The notes under the pieces: generated by a model | Seen by the model: the letters and a program-made list of their open reading frames with translations, nothing else | The model's database searches: none | Told to the model about the DNA's origin: nothing | Part shown: piece after piece, positions 10,074 through 18,749 of the stretch | Position numbering within the stretch: position 1 is the first letter of the stretch | Layout of the letters: each line of letters starts with the position of its first letter | Position numbers and translations under genes: made by a program | DNA from: DATAOG01 sp963753685 | Lineage (GTDB): Bacteria > Pseudomonadota > Alphaproteobacteria > Geminicoccales > Geminicoccaceae | NCBI GenBank assembly: GCA_963753685.1 | Contig: CAVWDE010000006.1 | Coordinates: 186,001-250,000 of the forward strand | Length of the DNA: 64,000 bases | Direction: 5' to 3'

Positions 10074-12019
10074 TGCGGCAGCTCCACGCTGGCCTGATCG
10101 ATGCTCTCCGCGTTGTTGACGCGCACGCGTACCGCGAAGCGCGCGCGCAGTTGCAGTTGGCCGGCTGTGGTACTGTCGGCGGGCGTCGCGTCGAACACGA
10201 CGGTGCCGGCCGCACCCGGAATCACCAGCAGCTGATCGCCGGTCACCGCGACCTGGGCATTGAGATATTCGGCCGGACCACCGATGCCGGTGATGGTGGC
10301 CTGGAGCGAATCGGCCAGGGCGGCCAGCGAACTCGCCGCCGGCACCGGCACCGTGATGGGCGGCTGGGCGCCGATGGTCAGCCGGACCTGCGGCGCCGGC
10401 GCCGTTATCAAGAGGGGCGAGGCCAGCGATCCGGAGACCAGCGCCGCCGTCGCGCCCGGCGGCTGGGCCGCCGTCAGCCCAAGGTCGGCTGCGAAGGTGA
10501 GACCTGCGGGCGATGTGATGGTGACAGCGCTGACGAGGCCGCCCGGCACGACCAGCAGCCGGTCGTGCCAGAGATCGACGCGCGCGCCTGTGAAATGCGG
10601 ATCGGTCGGCAGCGCGTCGTGAATGAGACCCGCCACTATGGCGGCAGCAGATGAACGCGCAATCGTGCCGGACAGATTGGCCGTGGCCGTCCGCAGCACG
10701 CCGCCAATGGTGATCTGCAAGATCTGCGCGCCAGGACCGAGCGTGATCGGATCCGGCAGCGGTCCGCCCAGCAGCAGATGCACATCGCGCGCAGGTAGCA
10801 AATCGGGAATCGGAACCGTAATCTGGGTCGGCGTCGCGCTCGCATAGGCAGCGCGCACGATCGAAGCGCGGCCGATCACGGTCTCGCCGCCGGGGCTGGT
10901 GCCGATCAACCGCGTGCCCTGGATGGTCAGCGTGCGCGGCGGACCGGCCGCATAGGCCAGGGTCGCCGGATTGACCGCCGGCACCAGCATGAACGGCGCT
11001 TCGTTGGAGCTGAAGCGCGCGCCCGGCACCATCGGGTCGCGCAGGATGATGCGCGCGGTGCGCACGCCCGGCTGGAGTTGCCGTTCCGGCGGGATCGGCC
11101 CGAGGCCCGCAATCGTGGCGTCCGGGACCACCGCTTCCACCCGGTCGGGCCCGGCAAAGGATGCCGGAACCTCGACGTCGCCGAACGCAACCGATGTGAT
11201 CGGCGCGAAGATCGAGGTGCCGCGCAGGACCAAAGTATCGCCGATCCGCGCATAGGCGATCGACTGCTCGACCGTGTCGCCTGGCCGCCGCACGCGGACC
11301 TCGGTGATGGTCGGCGTCTGGATCGGGAAAACATAGATCATCGGGCCCGGCGCTGGCGCATCGGTCGGTAGCGGCGGCATGGTCGGCGACGCCGGCTGGC
11401 CGACCGGGCGCGGGAAGGTCCGGCGGCGGCGGCTCTCGATCTGCACGACGTTGACCACGTAGCTGGCGCCGAGCCGCATGCGCAGGCCGAGCGCAGTCCA
11501 GATCTTGCTGAGGTCGTCCAGCGTCAGCGGCTCCAGGGTGGTCTTCACCTGCTCGAAATCGTCACGCAGGCTTTCGTGCAGGATGACGCCGCCGCTTGGC
11601 GGGCGCACGGTCGCGAGGTTCGGCGTCACGGCGGGCAGGTCGTGCAACACGCGCATCGCGCTGCCCAGGAGGAATTGGGCATGGCTGTCGTCGAACACCG
11701 TGGTCTGGCCGACGACCTCCTCGTTGCCATAGGCCGTGAGGAGGTAGTGGAGGTTGAGGCTGAGCGGCGGATGGCCGAAACCGCTGCCGGTACCGCGCCC
11801 GGGGATTTCCTGGTTCTGCAGGAACCCGTTTTCTGTGACCCGGTAGAGGAACAGATTGACGCGCGGCGGCTCAAGTCGCGGGTTGACGTCGAGTGCCGAA
11901 AAGGGCGGTGGGCCGATGGTGATGGGCGCCGATGGGATGCCGTCGGGCCACTCCATCCGGTCGCCGAGCAGCGTCTGCAAGGTGGCGCTGACACCGCCGA
12001 TGGCGCGGAAGTCGCTCAT
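10070..12019 (-). CDS. DUF4255 / Pvc16-like tail-terminator protein with IPT/TIG-like extension
   Basis: A 649-residue protein. The first 190 residues are the Pvc16 N-domain (DUF4255): IGGVSATLQTLL, then PRVNLFLYRVTENGFLQNQE and LSLNLHYLLTAYG. This domain caps the distal end of the sheath-tube. The rest is a chain of beta-sandwich-like segments, including an IPT/TIG-like stretch (DTLVLRGTSIFAPITSVAFG, about 290-330) and a second similar block around RTLTIQGTRLIG. Such long C-terminal extensions are common in bacterial DUF4255 proteins and may decorate the particle end. Start ATG at 12019. Confidence 0.85.
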   Translation of the reverse strand: MSDFRAIGGVSATLQTLLGDRMEWPDGIPSAPITIGPPPFSALDVNPRLEPPRVNLFLYRVTENGFLQNQEIPGRGTGSGFGHPPLSLNLHYLLTAYGNEEVVGQTTVFDDSHAQFLLGSAMRVLHDLPAVTPNLATVRPPSGGVILHESLRDDFEQVKTTLEPLTLDDLSKIWTALGLRMRLGASYVVNVVQIESRRRRTFPRPVGQPASPTMPPLPTDAPAPGPMIYVFPIQTPTITEVRVRRPGDTVEQSIAYARIGDTLVLRGTSIFAPITSVAFGDVEVPASFAGPDRVEAVVPDATIAGLGPIPPERQLQPGVRTARIILRDPMVPGARFSSNEAPFMLVPAVNPATLAYAAGPPRTLTIQGTRLIGTSPGGETVIGRASIVRAAYASATPTQITVPIPDLLPARDVHLLLGGPLPDPITLGPGAQILQITIGGVLRTATANLSGTIARSSAAAIVAGLIHDALPTDPHFTGARVDLWHDRLLVVPGGLVSAVTITSPAGLTFAADLGLTAAQPPGATAALVSGSLASPLLITAPAPQVRLTIGAQPPITVPVPAASSLAALADSLQATITGIGGPAEYLNAQVAVTGDQLLVIPGAAGTVVFDATPADSTTAGQLQLRARFAVRVRVNNAESIDQASVELPQ

Positions 12020-12025
12020 GGCCGC

Positions 12026-12907
12026 CTACCATTCCCATGGCGCGTAGCTGCGCAGCCGTGCGAATTCGTCGAACCCGCCGCGGGCAAGAGTGCGTTCTAT
12101 GGCAGCGGCCGCAGGCGGCGGCGCCGGTTGCGGCACCGGAGCGTGGATTTCGATGGCGCCGATCCGCACCTGCACGATGCGCTCTTCCGACGGCGGCGGC
12201 GCCTTGGCCGACGGCGGAACTGGCGGCGCGGCATGGGGACCGGGAAGCGCCGGCCGCTCGCGGCCGGCGGGCGTCAACACGGCCGTGGGGTTGACGGGCT
12301 CCGGCGCAGCCGGCGGTTCGTGCCTGGGCTTGATGAATGCGATCGGGGTCGGCTGTATGGCTGGCCCGCGATCGGTCGCCGGAGTCGTGCCGCCGTACGT
12401 TGTGATCGGCGTCGGCGTCTGGGTCGGCGCTGGCGCCGCCGGATCGGGCGCCACGATCGGCGGCGGCACCGCCGGTTGGATGGCAGGAGTGACCGCAGGT
12501 TGGATCGGCGCCGCGACACTCGCCGGCTGAGTCATGACGTCCGCAGGCGGCCTCACCTCCTGCCCCTCGCGCTCGATCAAGGCAGCGGGCGGTTCGGGCG
12601 ACAGCCGCTCGACCACTTCGGTGATGACGCGGGTGGTCTGGATCGCATGGATCTCGGCCGGCGGCGGCGTGACCGGGGGCGCCACCGCGGTCTGCGGGAT
12701 GGTCGGCGGCAGCTCGCCGGCAACGTGCACCGCGGCTGCCATGAGCGACGGCTGCCCGCCGGTCGCAACGGCCGGCGGCACCGGCGCGTCCAACGCTGCA
12801 GCTCCGCCACCGGCGCCGACGATGGGCGGCGCAGGCATTGTCCGCGAGCGCACGACGGGCACCTGGCCGATGCTGCGCTGAGCAAGACGGACCAGGAAGC
12901 TCTTCAT
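12026..12907 (-). CDS. proline-rich eCIS operon protein of unknown function
   Basis: A 293-residue protein starting MKSFLVRLAQRSIG. Most of it is a Pro/Ala/Thr-rich low-complexity linker (repeats such as PAVTPAIQPAVPPP), probably disordered. The last 60 residues look ordered (RIVQVRIGAIEIHAPVPQ and RGGFDEFARLRSYAPWEW). Proteins with a short N-terminal region, a proline-rich linker and a conserved end ending in W occur at this position in other eCIS operons, but no function is established to my knowledge. It overlaps the upstream gene by four bases and ends seven bases before DUF4255. Confidence 0.65.
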   Translation of the reverse strand: MKSFLVRLAQRSIGQVPVVRSRTMPAPPIVGAGGGAAALDAPVPPAVATGGQPSLMAAAVHVAGELPPTIPQTAVAPPVTPPPAEIHAIQTTRVITEVVERLSPEPPAALIEREGQEVRPPADVMTQPASVAAPIQPAVTPAIQPAVPPPIVAPDPAAPAPTQTPTPITTYGGTTPATDRGPAIQPTPIAFIKPRHEPPAAPEPVNPTAVLTPAGRERPALPGPHAAPPVPPSAKAPPPSEERIVQVRIGAIEIHAPVPQPAPPPAAAAIERTLARGGFDEFARLRSYAPWEW

Positions 12908-13794
12908 TGTGCCCGCGCCGGAGATGAGGCGGCCGCGGGCACCGCCGCCAACTCGATGTAGCGGGCGCGGCGGTGCGCCGGGATGCGCAAGATCTCGTCT
13001 TCGCTCCACCCGTAGCGCGACGCCAGGACGTGCACCTCGTGCAGCACGCTCATCGCGGCCTGATCGACTTCCCGCAGCAGGAAGCTCGCCGCGTCGAACA
13101 CGACGGAGAATTCCCTCTGGCAGGATGGACAGCTCAAATCCAGCTCGAGCTCCGCCTGCGGATCGAGCCGTGCCATCGCCTCCGCAACCGCCTCGCAGGC
13201 CTCCGCCGGCAGCGCTGCGGCGTCGCATGCGATACCGTCCCGATCGGCGCGGATGATGCAGCGCCGCAGCAGCTGCGCCGCGCCTTGCTCCGCATCTTGG
13301 GCGGCCGAGGCAGCGATGGCATCGAGGTCCAGCGCCGTCGGCAGCCGGAACTCGATCCCGTAGCTCGCCTCGCCGACGACCGCCTGCTGCCGGTGGATCC
13401 TGGCGACGTCGGCGTAGTCTGGAACCAGCAGGTCCGCGACCTGCAGCGACAATTCCATGCGCGCACCGCATGCGGGCACCGGGCAACGCAGCACGCACTC
13501 CATGGTCTCGCCGAACGTCAGGCGGCGCAGATGCAAGAGCAGCGCCTCGCGATCGCCGATCGTCAAGGCGTGGGCAGCATCTCCGCCTGCTGTCATGCAG
13601 CGCGCCAGCAATGCCGTCGCGCGGCCGGCCGGTGACAACGAGTCGCGCAGGTCGAGCGCGAAATAACGGTCGTCGTCGCCGAGCGCGCGCAACTCGACGT
13701 CGCGTACCGGCGTCTCGGCGTCGCTCGGCCAAAGACCGCCCGGCAGCCTGACGCGCACCGGACGAACAATCGTTGCTTGCCGGTCCAACTGCAT
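12904..13794 (-). CDS. T4-type baseplate protein (gp26-like) with two Cys pairs
   Basis: A 296-residue protein. I place the start at 13794, one base after the tube stop. An upstream in-frame ATG at 13857 would overlap the tube gene by 62 bases. It resembles the T4 baseplate family found in eCIS: GDREALLLHLRRLTFGE, then CPVPACGARMEL and, 120 residues later, CPSCQREFSVVFD, together suggesting a zinc-ribbon-like site built from two Cys pairs. The C-terminus ASRYGWSEDEILRIPAHRRARY is typical of the family. It would act in the baseplate hub. Confidence is good from motif and order, lower for the zinc-site inference. Confidence 0.75.
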   Translation of the reverse strand: MQLDRQATIVRPVRVRLPGGLWPSDAETPVRDVELRALGDDDRYFALDLRDSLSPAGRATALLARCMTAGGDAAHALTIGDREALLLHLRRLTFGETMECVLRCPVPACGARMELSLQVADLLVPDYADVARIHRQQAVVGEASYGIEFRLPTALDLDAIAASAAQDAEQGAAQLLRRCIIRADRDGIACDAAALPAEACEAVAEAMARLDPQAELELDLSCPSCQREFSVVFDAASFLLREVDQAAMSVLHEVHVLASRYGWSEDEILRIPAHRRARYIELAAVPAAASSPARAQ

Positions 13795-13795
13795 G

Positions 13796-14347
13796 TCACG
13801 CCGCGACGTCATCGAATTGCGGCTCGGTCGGCTCGCCCACGGCGCCGTCGCGCTCAAAGCCCTCGTGCTCGATCTTGATCGACTGGATCAGGATGGCATT
13901 GGCATTGGCATCGAGGTCGGCTTCCGCCGTGTATTCGCTGACCCAGGCGCGATAGACCTTGTAGGACATCACCTTCTGGCCGGCTTCGTTGAACAGGTCG
14001 ATGATCAGGTTCTGGCGAAAATCCTTGAGCGAGACTTCCTTCTGGCGCTGGTCGGCGGGCGCCTGCGCGTTGCCGAAGTTCCATACCCTGTTGGCCCAGG
14101 CCTCGAATGCCGGGTCGTGGGTGACGCCGCGCTCCATGGTGATCGCTTCGTATTTGGTGCGGCCGGGCGATTTGTGGCTGCTGCTGGGGTCGCCGCCCTC
14201 GCGATGCTCGACCATTTCGGTGGTGCGCTTGAGCGCGCTCACTTTGCTGACCCCTGCGACATAGTCGGGGTTGGTGCCGAACTTGACGCGGAACTTAAAG
14301 TTCTTGTACGGATCGAACCGCTGCGGGTTGACGGTGAACTTGGCCAT
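13796..14347 (-). CDS. phage tail tube protein (T4 gp19-like, eCIS inner tube)
   Basis: A 183-residue tube subunit. Family features are FDPYKNFKFRVKFG near the start, GVSKVSALKRTTEMVEHREGGD, the loop HKSPGRTKYEAITMERGVTHD and a central WANRVWNFG. It forms the stacked hexameric rings inside the sheath. The start at 14347 (ATG) is preferred over the TTG three bases upstream. Only one tube and one sheath gene are present in the visible part; most eCIS have two or more of each, so further copies may lie left of the window. Confidence 0.92.
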   Translation of the reverse strand: MAKFTVNPQRFDPYKNFKFRVKFGTNPDYVAGVSKVSALKRTTEMVEHREGGDPSSSHKSPGRTKYEAITMERGVTHDPAFEAWANRVWNFGNAQAPADQRQKEVSLKDFRQNLIIDLFNEAGQKVMSYKVYRAWVSEYTAEADLDANANAILIQSIKIEHEGFERDGAVGEPTEPQFDDVAA

Positions 14348-14368
14348 CAATGATCACTCCGTGTCGGC

Positions 14369-16666
14369 TCAGGTCTGGATCGCGCCAGCTTTCTGCTGGA
14401 TCTGGATGATCACGAACTCGGCGGGCTTGAGGGGCGCGAAACCGACGATGATGTTCACGCGACCGAGGTCGATGTCATTCTGCGTCGTGGTTTCCTTGTC
14501 GCAGCGGACGAAATAGGCATCGCGTGGTGAGGTGCCCTGGAACGCGCCCAGCGCGTACAGCGTGTGCATGAAGGCGCCGAGGTTGAGACGGATCTGCGCC
14601 CACAGCGGTTCGTCGTTCGGCTCGAACACCGCCCACTGCGTGCCGCGGTAGAGACTCTCTTCCAGGAACAACGCCAGCCTCCGGACGGGGATGTATTTGT
14701 ATTCGTCCGCCAGCGCGTCGGCGCCGCGCGCGGTGCGGGCACCCCAGGCAACGTTGCCGATGACGCTGAAGGTGCGCAGGCAGTTGAGGCCCAGCGGATT
14801 GAGCGTGCCGTTCTCCGGATCGGTCAGGGTGTAGGAAAGCCCGGTGGGACCCACCAGCAGCGCCGCGGTCCCGGCCGGCGCCTTCCAGACTCCGCGCTCC
14901 GCATCGGTGCGGGCATAGATCCCGGCCAGCGCGCCGGCGGCCGGGAAGGTCTGGACAACCCCGCCCTTGAGCGGGTCGGGCGCCCGCAGCCGCGGGAAAT
15001 AGAGCGCCGCGTTGCGACTGCGCAGGGGCGCGGCAGGTCCGCCGATCCAGGCCTGCGCCTGCGCGAATGTCGCCACGTTCTGGGGCGCGTCGATGATCAT
15101 GAACGCGCGTCGGCGCGTGCAATAGGCGATCGCCTCCGTCAGGACGGTCATCAGGCCATTGCCGGCGGATGCTTCCGGGATGACCAGAAGGTTGAAGAGG
15201 TCGACGTTCTCCAGGGCATACATGCCGGTCTTGGCGGCCTGGTTGCCGATCAGATCGCCGGGCAGCGGCGGCGTGCCGTTGTTGCCCGACAGTCCCGCGA
15301 GCTGCGCCAGCGCAGTCACGCCGACGCCTGGCGCGTAGTGCCCGACGTTGCGTCCCGTGCCCGTCGACAACCCAAGCGGCGCCGATGCGGTGCCGGTGGT
15401 CAGCCGGAACGATAGGTTCGGATTTGCGGGGCCCGGCACGATACGCACCATGTCCCCGAGGGCCAGCGCGACCGCTCCCGCCAGCAGGGGCTGGGTCGGC
15501 AATGCGGCGGTGATCGCGGTGTTGATCGCGGCAGCGGCCTCCGCGACCGTCGTCGGGGGCGGCACGGTGGTCGGTGCGCCCCAGATATCCAGCGCGATGC
15601 TCGCCGAAGGCGTACCCGAGGCGCCGATCATGATGTCGAAAGTGAGGCTTCCTGCGGCAACACCAATCGGAACCGTGGGAACGCCGACCGTCCCGGTCTG
15701 CGCCGGGCGCGCCGTTGCCGCGCCATCGACCTCGGCGCCGTCGTGGTTGATACCGAGGTGGAGCCGTGCCGTGATCGGATTGTCCAGGAAGTGGATTGAC
15801 GAATGCTCGTTCGGATGGCTGCCGTCGACGACGGCCGAAAACTCCATTCGGTCGCCCGAGGCCGCGACGTTGCCGGTCACGCCCGGGTTCTGCTGGTTGG
15901 TGATGGCCGCCGCGATGTCGCTGGCCAGGGCATCGAGCACGTCGTTCAGCGCCGCGCTGGCGGGCGGCGTCAGGCTGACGATCGTCGCTTCGAACGGCCC
16001 CACGCCGTTCAAGGTGTAAGGTATGGTAAAGGGCGCGGCCACGGCCGCATCGGCAAGCGTCAGCGCGCCGCTGGTGCTGGCGCCGGCCGCGGTGAAGGGC
16101 GCGGCCCCCGACCGGGCAACCTGGATCAGCGCCGACCCCGCATTGATCACGTCGACCGCATAGGCCGGATGCTGGCTGTCCATGCTGAGATTGCGGAAGG
16201 TCTCGGTGCGCGCCGGCACCTGCTCGCCGTTTCTGATCACGAATTCGGTGGCGGTCAGGTTGAACAGGCTGGCCGGGTTGGCGGTGGCGTAGTCGACGTC
16301 GATCTGGAGGTTGTTGCCCCAGGTCCCCTCGGTGGCGGCGGTCACCTCGAGGGTGCTGGTGGGGGTCAGCGTGCGCAGAATGACCGTTGCGGCCTGCGCG
16401 TTCGCCGCCGCGCGCACGATATAGGCCTCCGTCCCACCGTTCTGGAAGAAATCGCGGACGCAATAGCTGAGCGGACTGTCGACCGACAGGCCGCCGAAGG
16501 CGCGCTCGAAATCGGCGAAGCTGAAGATGTGAATCGCATTGTCGACATCACCGCGCGCGGTATAGCCGACGAAGGCGGTGATCGACGTGCTGACCCCGGT
16601 GATGGTATGGACGCCGCTGGGGATCTCTTCGATATAGACGCCTGGATAAGTCGTTACGACCGCCAT
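14369..16666 (-). CDS. contractile tail sheath protein
   Basis: A 765-residue sheath subunit. The N-terminus TYPGVYIEEIPSGVHTITGVSTSITAFVG is diagnostic. The conserved C-terminal assembly domain is also present (RRLALFLEESLYRGTQWAVFEPNDEPLWAQIR, split around residue 690, and the final FVIIQIQQKAG). About 300 residues of Ala/Thr/Pro-rich insertion domain between them make it longer than minimal sheaths (about 400-500 residues) and would decorate the outer surface. GGAGG lies eight bases before the ATG. It is the first visible structural gene of the eCIS operon in transcription order. Confidence 0.95.
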   Translation of the reverse strand: MAVVTTYPGVYIEEIPSGVHTITGVSTSITAFVGYTARGDVDNAIHIFSFADFERAFGGLSVDSPLSYCVRDFFQNGGTEAYIVRAAANAQAATVILRTLTPTSTLEVTAATEGTWGNNLQIDVDYATANPASLFNLTATEFVIRNGEQVPARTETFRNLSMDSQHPAYAVDVINAGSALIQVARSGAAPFTAAGASTSGALTLADAAVAAPFTIPYTLNGVGPFEATIVSLTPPASAALNDVLDALASDIAAAITNQQNPGVTGNVAASGDRMEFSAVVDGSHPNEHSSIHFLDNPITARLHLGINHDGAEVDGAATARPAQTGTVGVPTVPIGVAAGSLTFDIMIGASGTPSASIALDIWGAPTTVPPPTTVAEAAAAINTAITAALPTQPLLAGAVALALGDMVRIVPGPANPNLSFRLTTGTASAPLGLSTGTGRNVGHYAPGVGVTALAQLAGLSGNNGTPPLPGDLIGNQAAKTGMYALENVDLFNLLVIPEASAGNGLMTVLTEAIAYCTRRRAFMIIDAPQNVATFAQAQAWIGGPAAPLRSRNAALYFPRLRAPDPLKGGVVQTFPAAGALAGIYARTDAERGVWKAPAGTAALLVGPTGLSYTLTDPENGTLNPLGLNCLRTFSVIGNVAWGARTARGADALADEYKYIPVRRLALFLEESLYRGTQWAVFEPNDEPLWAQIRLNLGAFMHTLYALGAFQGTSPRDAYFVRCDKETTTQNDIDLGRVNIIVGFAPLKPAEFVIIQIQQKAGAIQT

Positions 16667-16786
16667 CTCTTTATCCTCCAGCGCTCTCGATGGGTCCGGT
16701 TCCGGTCGGCTGGCCCGCCGAACCGCGGATCAGGCTCAGCATCATGCGCGGCGATATGGGGGCGGGACCTGCATCCCCTCCTCGCC

Positions 16787-17194
16787 TCACCCGCCACGCC
16801 GCTGCCGCGGATCCGCGATGGTCGAGAAGGGCGTGCGGCAGGCGCCGCGGATCGCGCCGACCAGATCGCAGGGCGTCAGTTCGCCCAGGCACCGGTGCTG
16901 CGGGCAGAGTTCGGCGAGATGGACATCCGCGCCGCTGGCCGCAACGCAAAAGACCTTGAGGCGTGGGTTGACCTCGAACAGTCGGACAACGACCGGCGGC
17001 TGGCACGTCGTCAATGCGCTCGTGATGATGACGTCCGGCCGCAACGCCTTGACTTGGTCCACGATCGAGCCGGGAGGCGCCGGAGCTCCGATGACGACGA
17101 CGTCTGGCTCCTCGGCCAGCGCCGCGGCGACCACGTCCTGGAGGAGTTTCGGCAACGAGGCTAGGAGGATATGGATCGTCTCGGCCACACCCAT
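16787..17194 (-). CDS. stand-alone receiver-like protein lacking the phospho-acceptor Asp
   Basis: A 135-residue protein with a CheY-like pattern: IHILLASLPKLLQDVVAAAL at the start, then a second strand DVVVIG, then LRPDVIITSALT. In the related regulator encoded at 17498-18166 the third strand ends in the acceptor Asp (VVLLD); here the same place is Ser59, and the acidic pair near the N-terminus is absent too. There is no DNA-binding domain. This suggests a pseudo-receiver that works by protein contact rather than phosphorylation. It lies between the eCIS operon and the LuxR-type regulator, so a role in controlling the particle genes is plausible but unproven. Confidence 0.6.
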   Translation of the reverse strand: MGVAETIHILLASLPKLLQDVVAAALAEEPDVVVIGAPAPPGSIVDQVKALRPDVIITSALTTCQPPVVVRLFEVNPRLKVFCVAASGADVHLAELCPQHRCLGELTPCDLVGAIRGACRTPFSTIADPRQRRGG

Positions 17195-17497
17195 GCATGT
17201 TCCGACCCTCTGGAGCCAAGCAGCGTTACCTTAGACGGCGCCCTTGCGCGGCGACATCGATCGGAGGAGCGGTTTTTGATCCAGTTGAAGACCTGGCCAG
17301 GCAACCGGTTCGTTCGAGGCCACCTATGGATCGAGCGCGCCCGTCAAACCGATCCTCTGGTTCGCTATGCGCGAGCGAGTGCCGAGCGTCGCCGCCAACC
17401 AGAGGGCCGGCGCCGGTAGTTCTTTTGATCCAGGTCGGTCCGGGAACCCGTGGGCGGCGCAGAGGATCGTGGTCGCGGGCCGCAGGCGCGGCAAGGG
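17195..17497. other. intergenic stretch, no gene supported
   Basis: About 300 bases between the receiver-like gene and the end of the LuxR-type regulator gene, both on the minus strand. Short open frames here have no recognisable sequence and no convincing ribosome site. It may contain the promoter of the receiver-like gene and the eCIS operon, but I see no clear -35/-10 pair or terminator. Confidence 0.5.
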
Positions 17498-18166
17498 TCA
17501 GCGGGACGCGAAACGGTCGGGGCGGGTCGGCGTCGCCAAAGCCGCCCGGCGCGACAGCGCTGCGGCCTCGCCGCGGCGCTTCACCTTAAGTTTGCCAAGC
17601 AAGGTGTGAACATGGTTCTTCACGGTCGCCACCTCGATGCCCAGCGACGCGGAAATCTCCTTGTTGGAGAGTCCCTGACCGATCAGATCGAGCACGCCCA
17701 ACTGACGGCGCGACAGGGATCCGGCCAACGCCGGATTGCCATTGCCGCGGGCGCGGGCAGCGACTCTGCGCAACAGGGAGCCCGCCGCTCGCGGGCTGCA
17801 GCACAACTCCCCTTCGGTGGCGGCAATGGTGCAGCGCACAAGATCCGCGACCGAGTCGTCGCGTGTCACGAAGCTGGCGACGCCGAGTTCGGCCCAAGCG
17901 ACGATCTCGGCCTCGAGGTCGACCACGGAAAGGGCCACGATCTTGGGGTCGACCGGCTGGCCGCGGGTGAAAAGCGCGACCTCGACCGCGCCCGGCATGC
18001 CGATGTCGAGAAGCACGACATTGGGAGTGAGCGTCCGGATGCCATCGAGCGCCTCGGCGAACGAGCCAGCCGTGCCGGCCACCGTCACGACCGGATGGTC
18101 GCGGAGCGCAAGGACAAGCCCATCCCGGTAGATCCGCGTATCGACCGCGATCAGAACCGTGATCAT
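17498..18166 (-). CDS. LuxR/NarL-family response regulator next to the eCIS locus
   Basis: A 222-residue response regulator. Residues 1-120 are a receiver domain with acceptor Asp54 (LTPNVVLLDIGMPG). Residues about 155-215 are a LuxR-type helix-turn-helix (LSRRQLGVLDLIGQGLSNKE, then VATVKNHVHTLLGKLKVK). The usual Asp pair near the N-terminus is reduced to one (AVD), so phosphorylation may be weak. ATG at 18166 follows GGAGG. LuxR-type regulators are frequent eCIS neighbours. A CRP-like site and a possible promoter lie about 40-90 bases upstream. Confidence 0.88.
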   Translation of the reverse strand: MITVLIAVDTRIYRDGLVLALRDHPVVTVAGTAGSFAEALDGIRTLTPNVVLLDIGMPGAVEVALFTRGQPVDPKIVALSVVDLEAEIVAWAELGVASFVTRDDSVADLVRCTIAATEGELCCSPRAAGSLLRRVAARARGNGNPALAGSLSRRQLGVLDLIGQGLSNKEISASLGIEVATVKNHVHTLLGKLKVKRRGEAAALSRRAALATPTRPDRFASR

Positions 18167-18204
18167 GGGCTCCCTCCGCCCCAGACCCAGTCGACTTGAA
18201 ACCT

Positions 18205-18256
18205 TCGAGTTTATTGTATGGTACAGGCGATCGCGGGAGGTGTGAAGTAGCTCACA
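18205..18256 (-). promoter_or_regulatory. candidate promoter with a CRP-like site at about -42
   Basis: TGTGA-N6-TCACA, the CRP/FNR-family consensus, is at 18241-18256. On the minus strand a -10-like TACAAT lies at 18218-18213, which would start transcription near 18206 and put the centre of the site at about -42, the position used by class II activators. The gene served is the LuxR-type regulator starting at 18166. The match to consensus is visible; the promoter itself is inference. Confidence 0.5.
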
Positions 18257-18749
18257 AACCTCGAAACCTGGTTCGACTGACAGCCGGCTCGGAAGAGCCA
18301 GTCGCGGCGCATCGCCATGGGTGCTGCCGCCCTGCTCGAGGTCCGGATCGAAGGCCGCCCCCCGCACAGATCCCGGCGAGCGGGACTACCGCACCGGGCT
18401 CCTGCCTCGGCTCATGACGTCGAACCGCCAGTCGGGACAGGAGTCGCTCCTCTCGCTCCGCCAAGACGCCTGCAGGCCAGTCTCTTTGCCGCTCGATCTG
18501 GCCGCTGAAGCCCAGGAATCGCGCCATTCTTGCCGATCGGCTGTTGACCTCGGAAGTCCTGAATACCGCTGCCAGGCCTCGCCGAGGGCGAGCTATCTGC
18601 CGCCGCTCGCCGACCAGCCTCACCAGCCCCTCGGCCCTGATCCGCACCTCCAGCGCGTCCTCCTGGGCGTCGACCCGCTCGACCCGGGGCTGGACGATCC
18701 GCGCCTGCCTGGCCGGAGTGGCTCGGTGTTCTCGCCCTCCCGCACCCTG
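18257..18749. other. intergenic stretch with possible gene remnant
   Basis: About 490 bases without a confident gene. On the minus strand an open frame reads through about 18745-18560 (VERVDAQEDALEVRIRAEG, then LVRLVGERRQIA), which looks like the C-terminal end of a large serine recombinase. No start, catalytic domain or full-length frame exists. If the resemblance is right, this is a worn remnant of a mobile element beside the eCIS locus. Confidence 0.25.

Noticed and set aside
7899..10097. 732-residue plus-strand frame opposite the AAA+ ATPase gene
   Set aside because: Long only because of high GC; it mirrors the ATPase codons and contains no motif.
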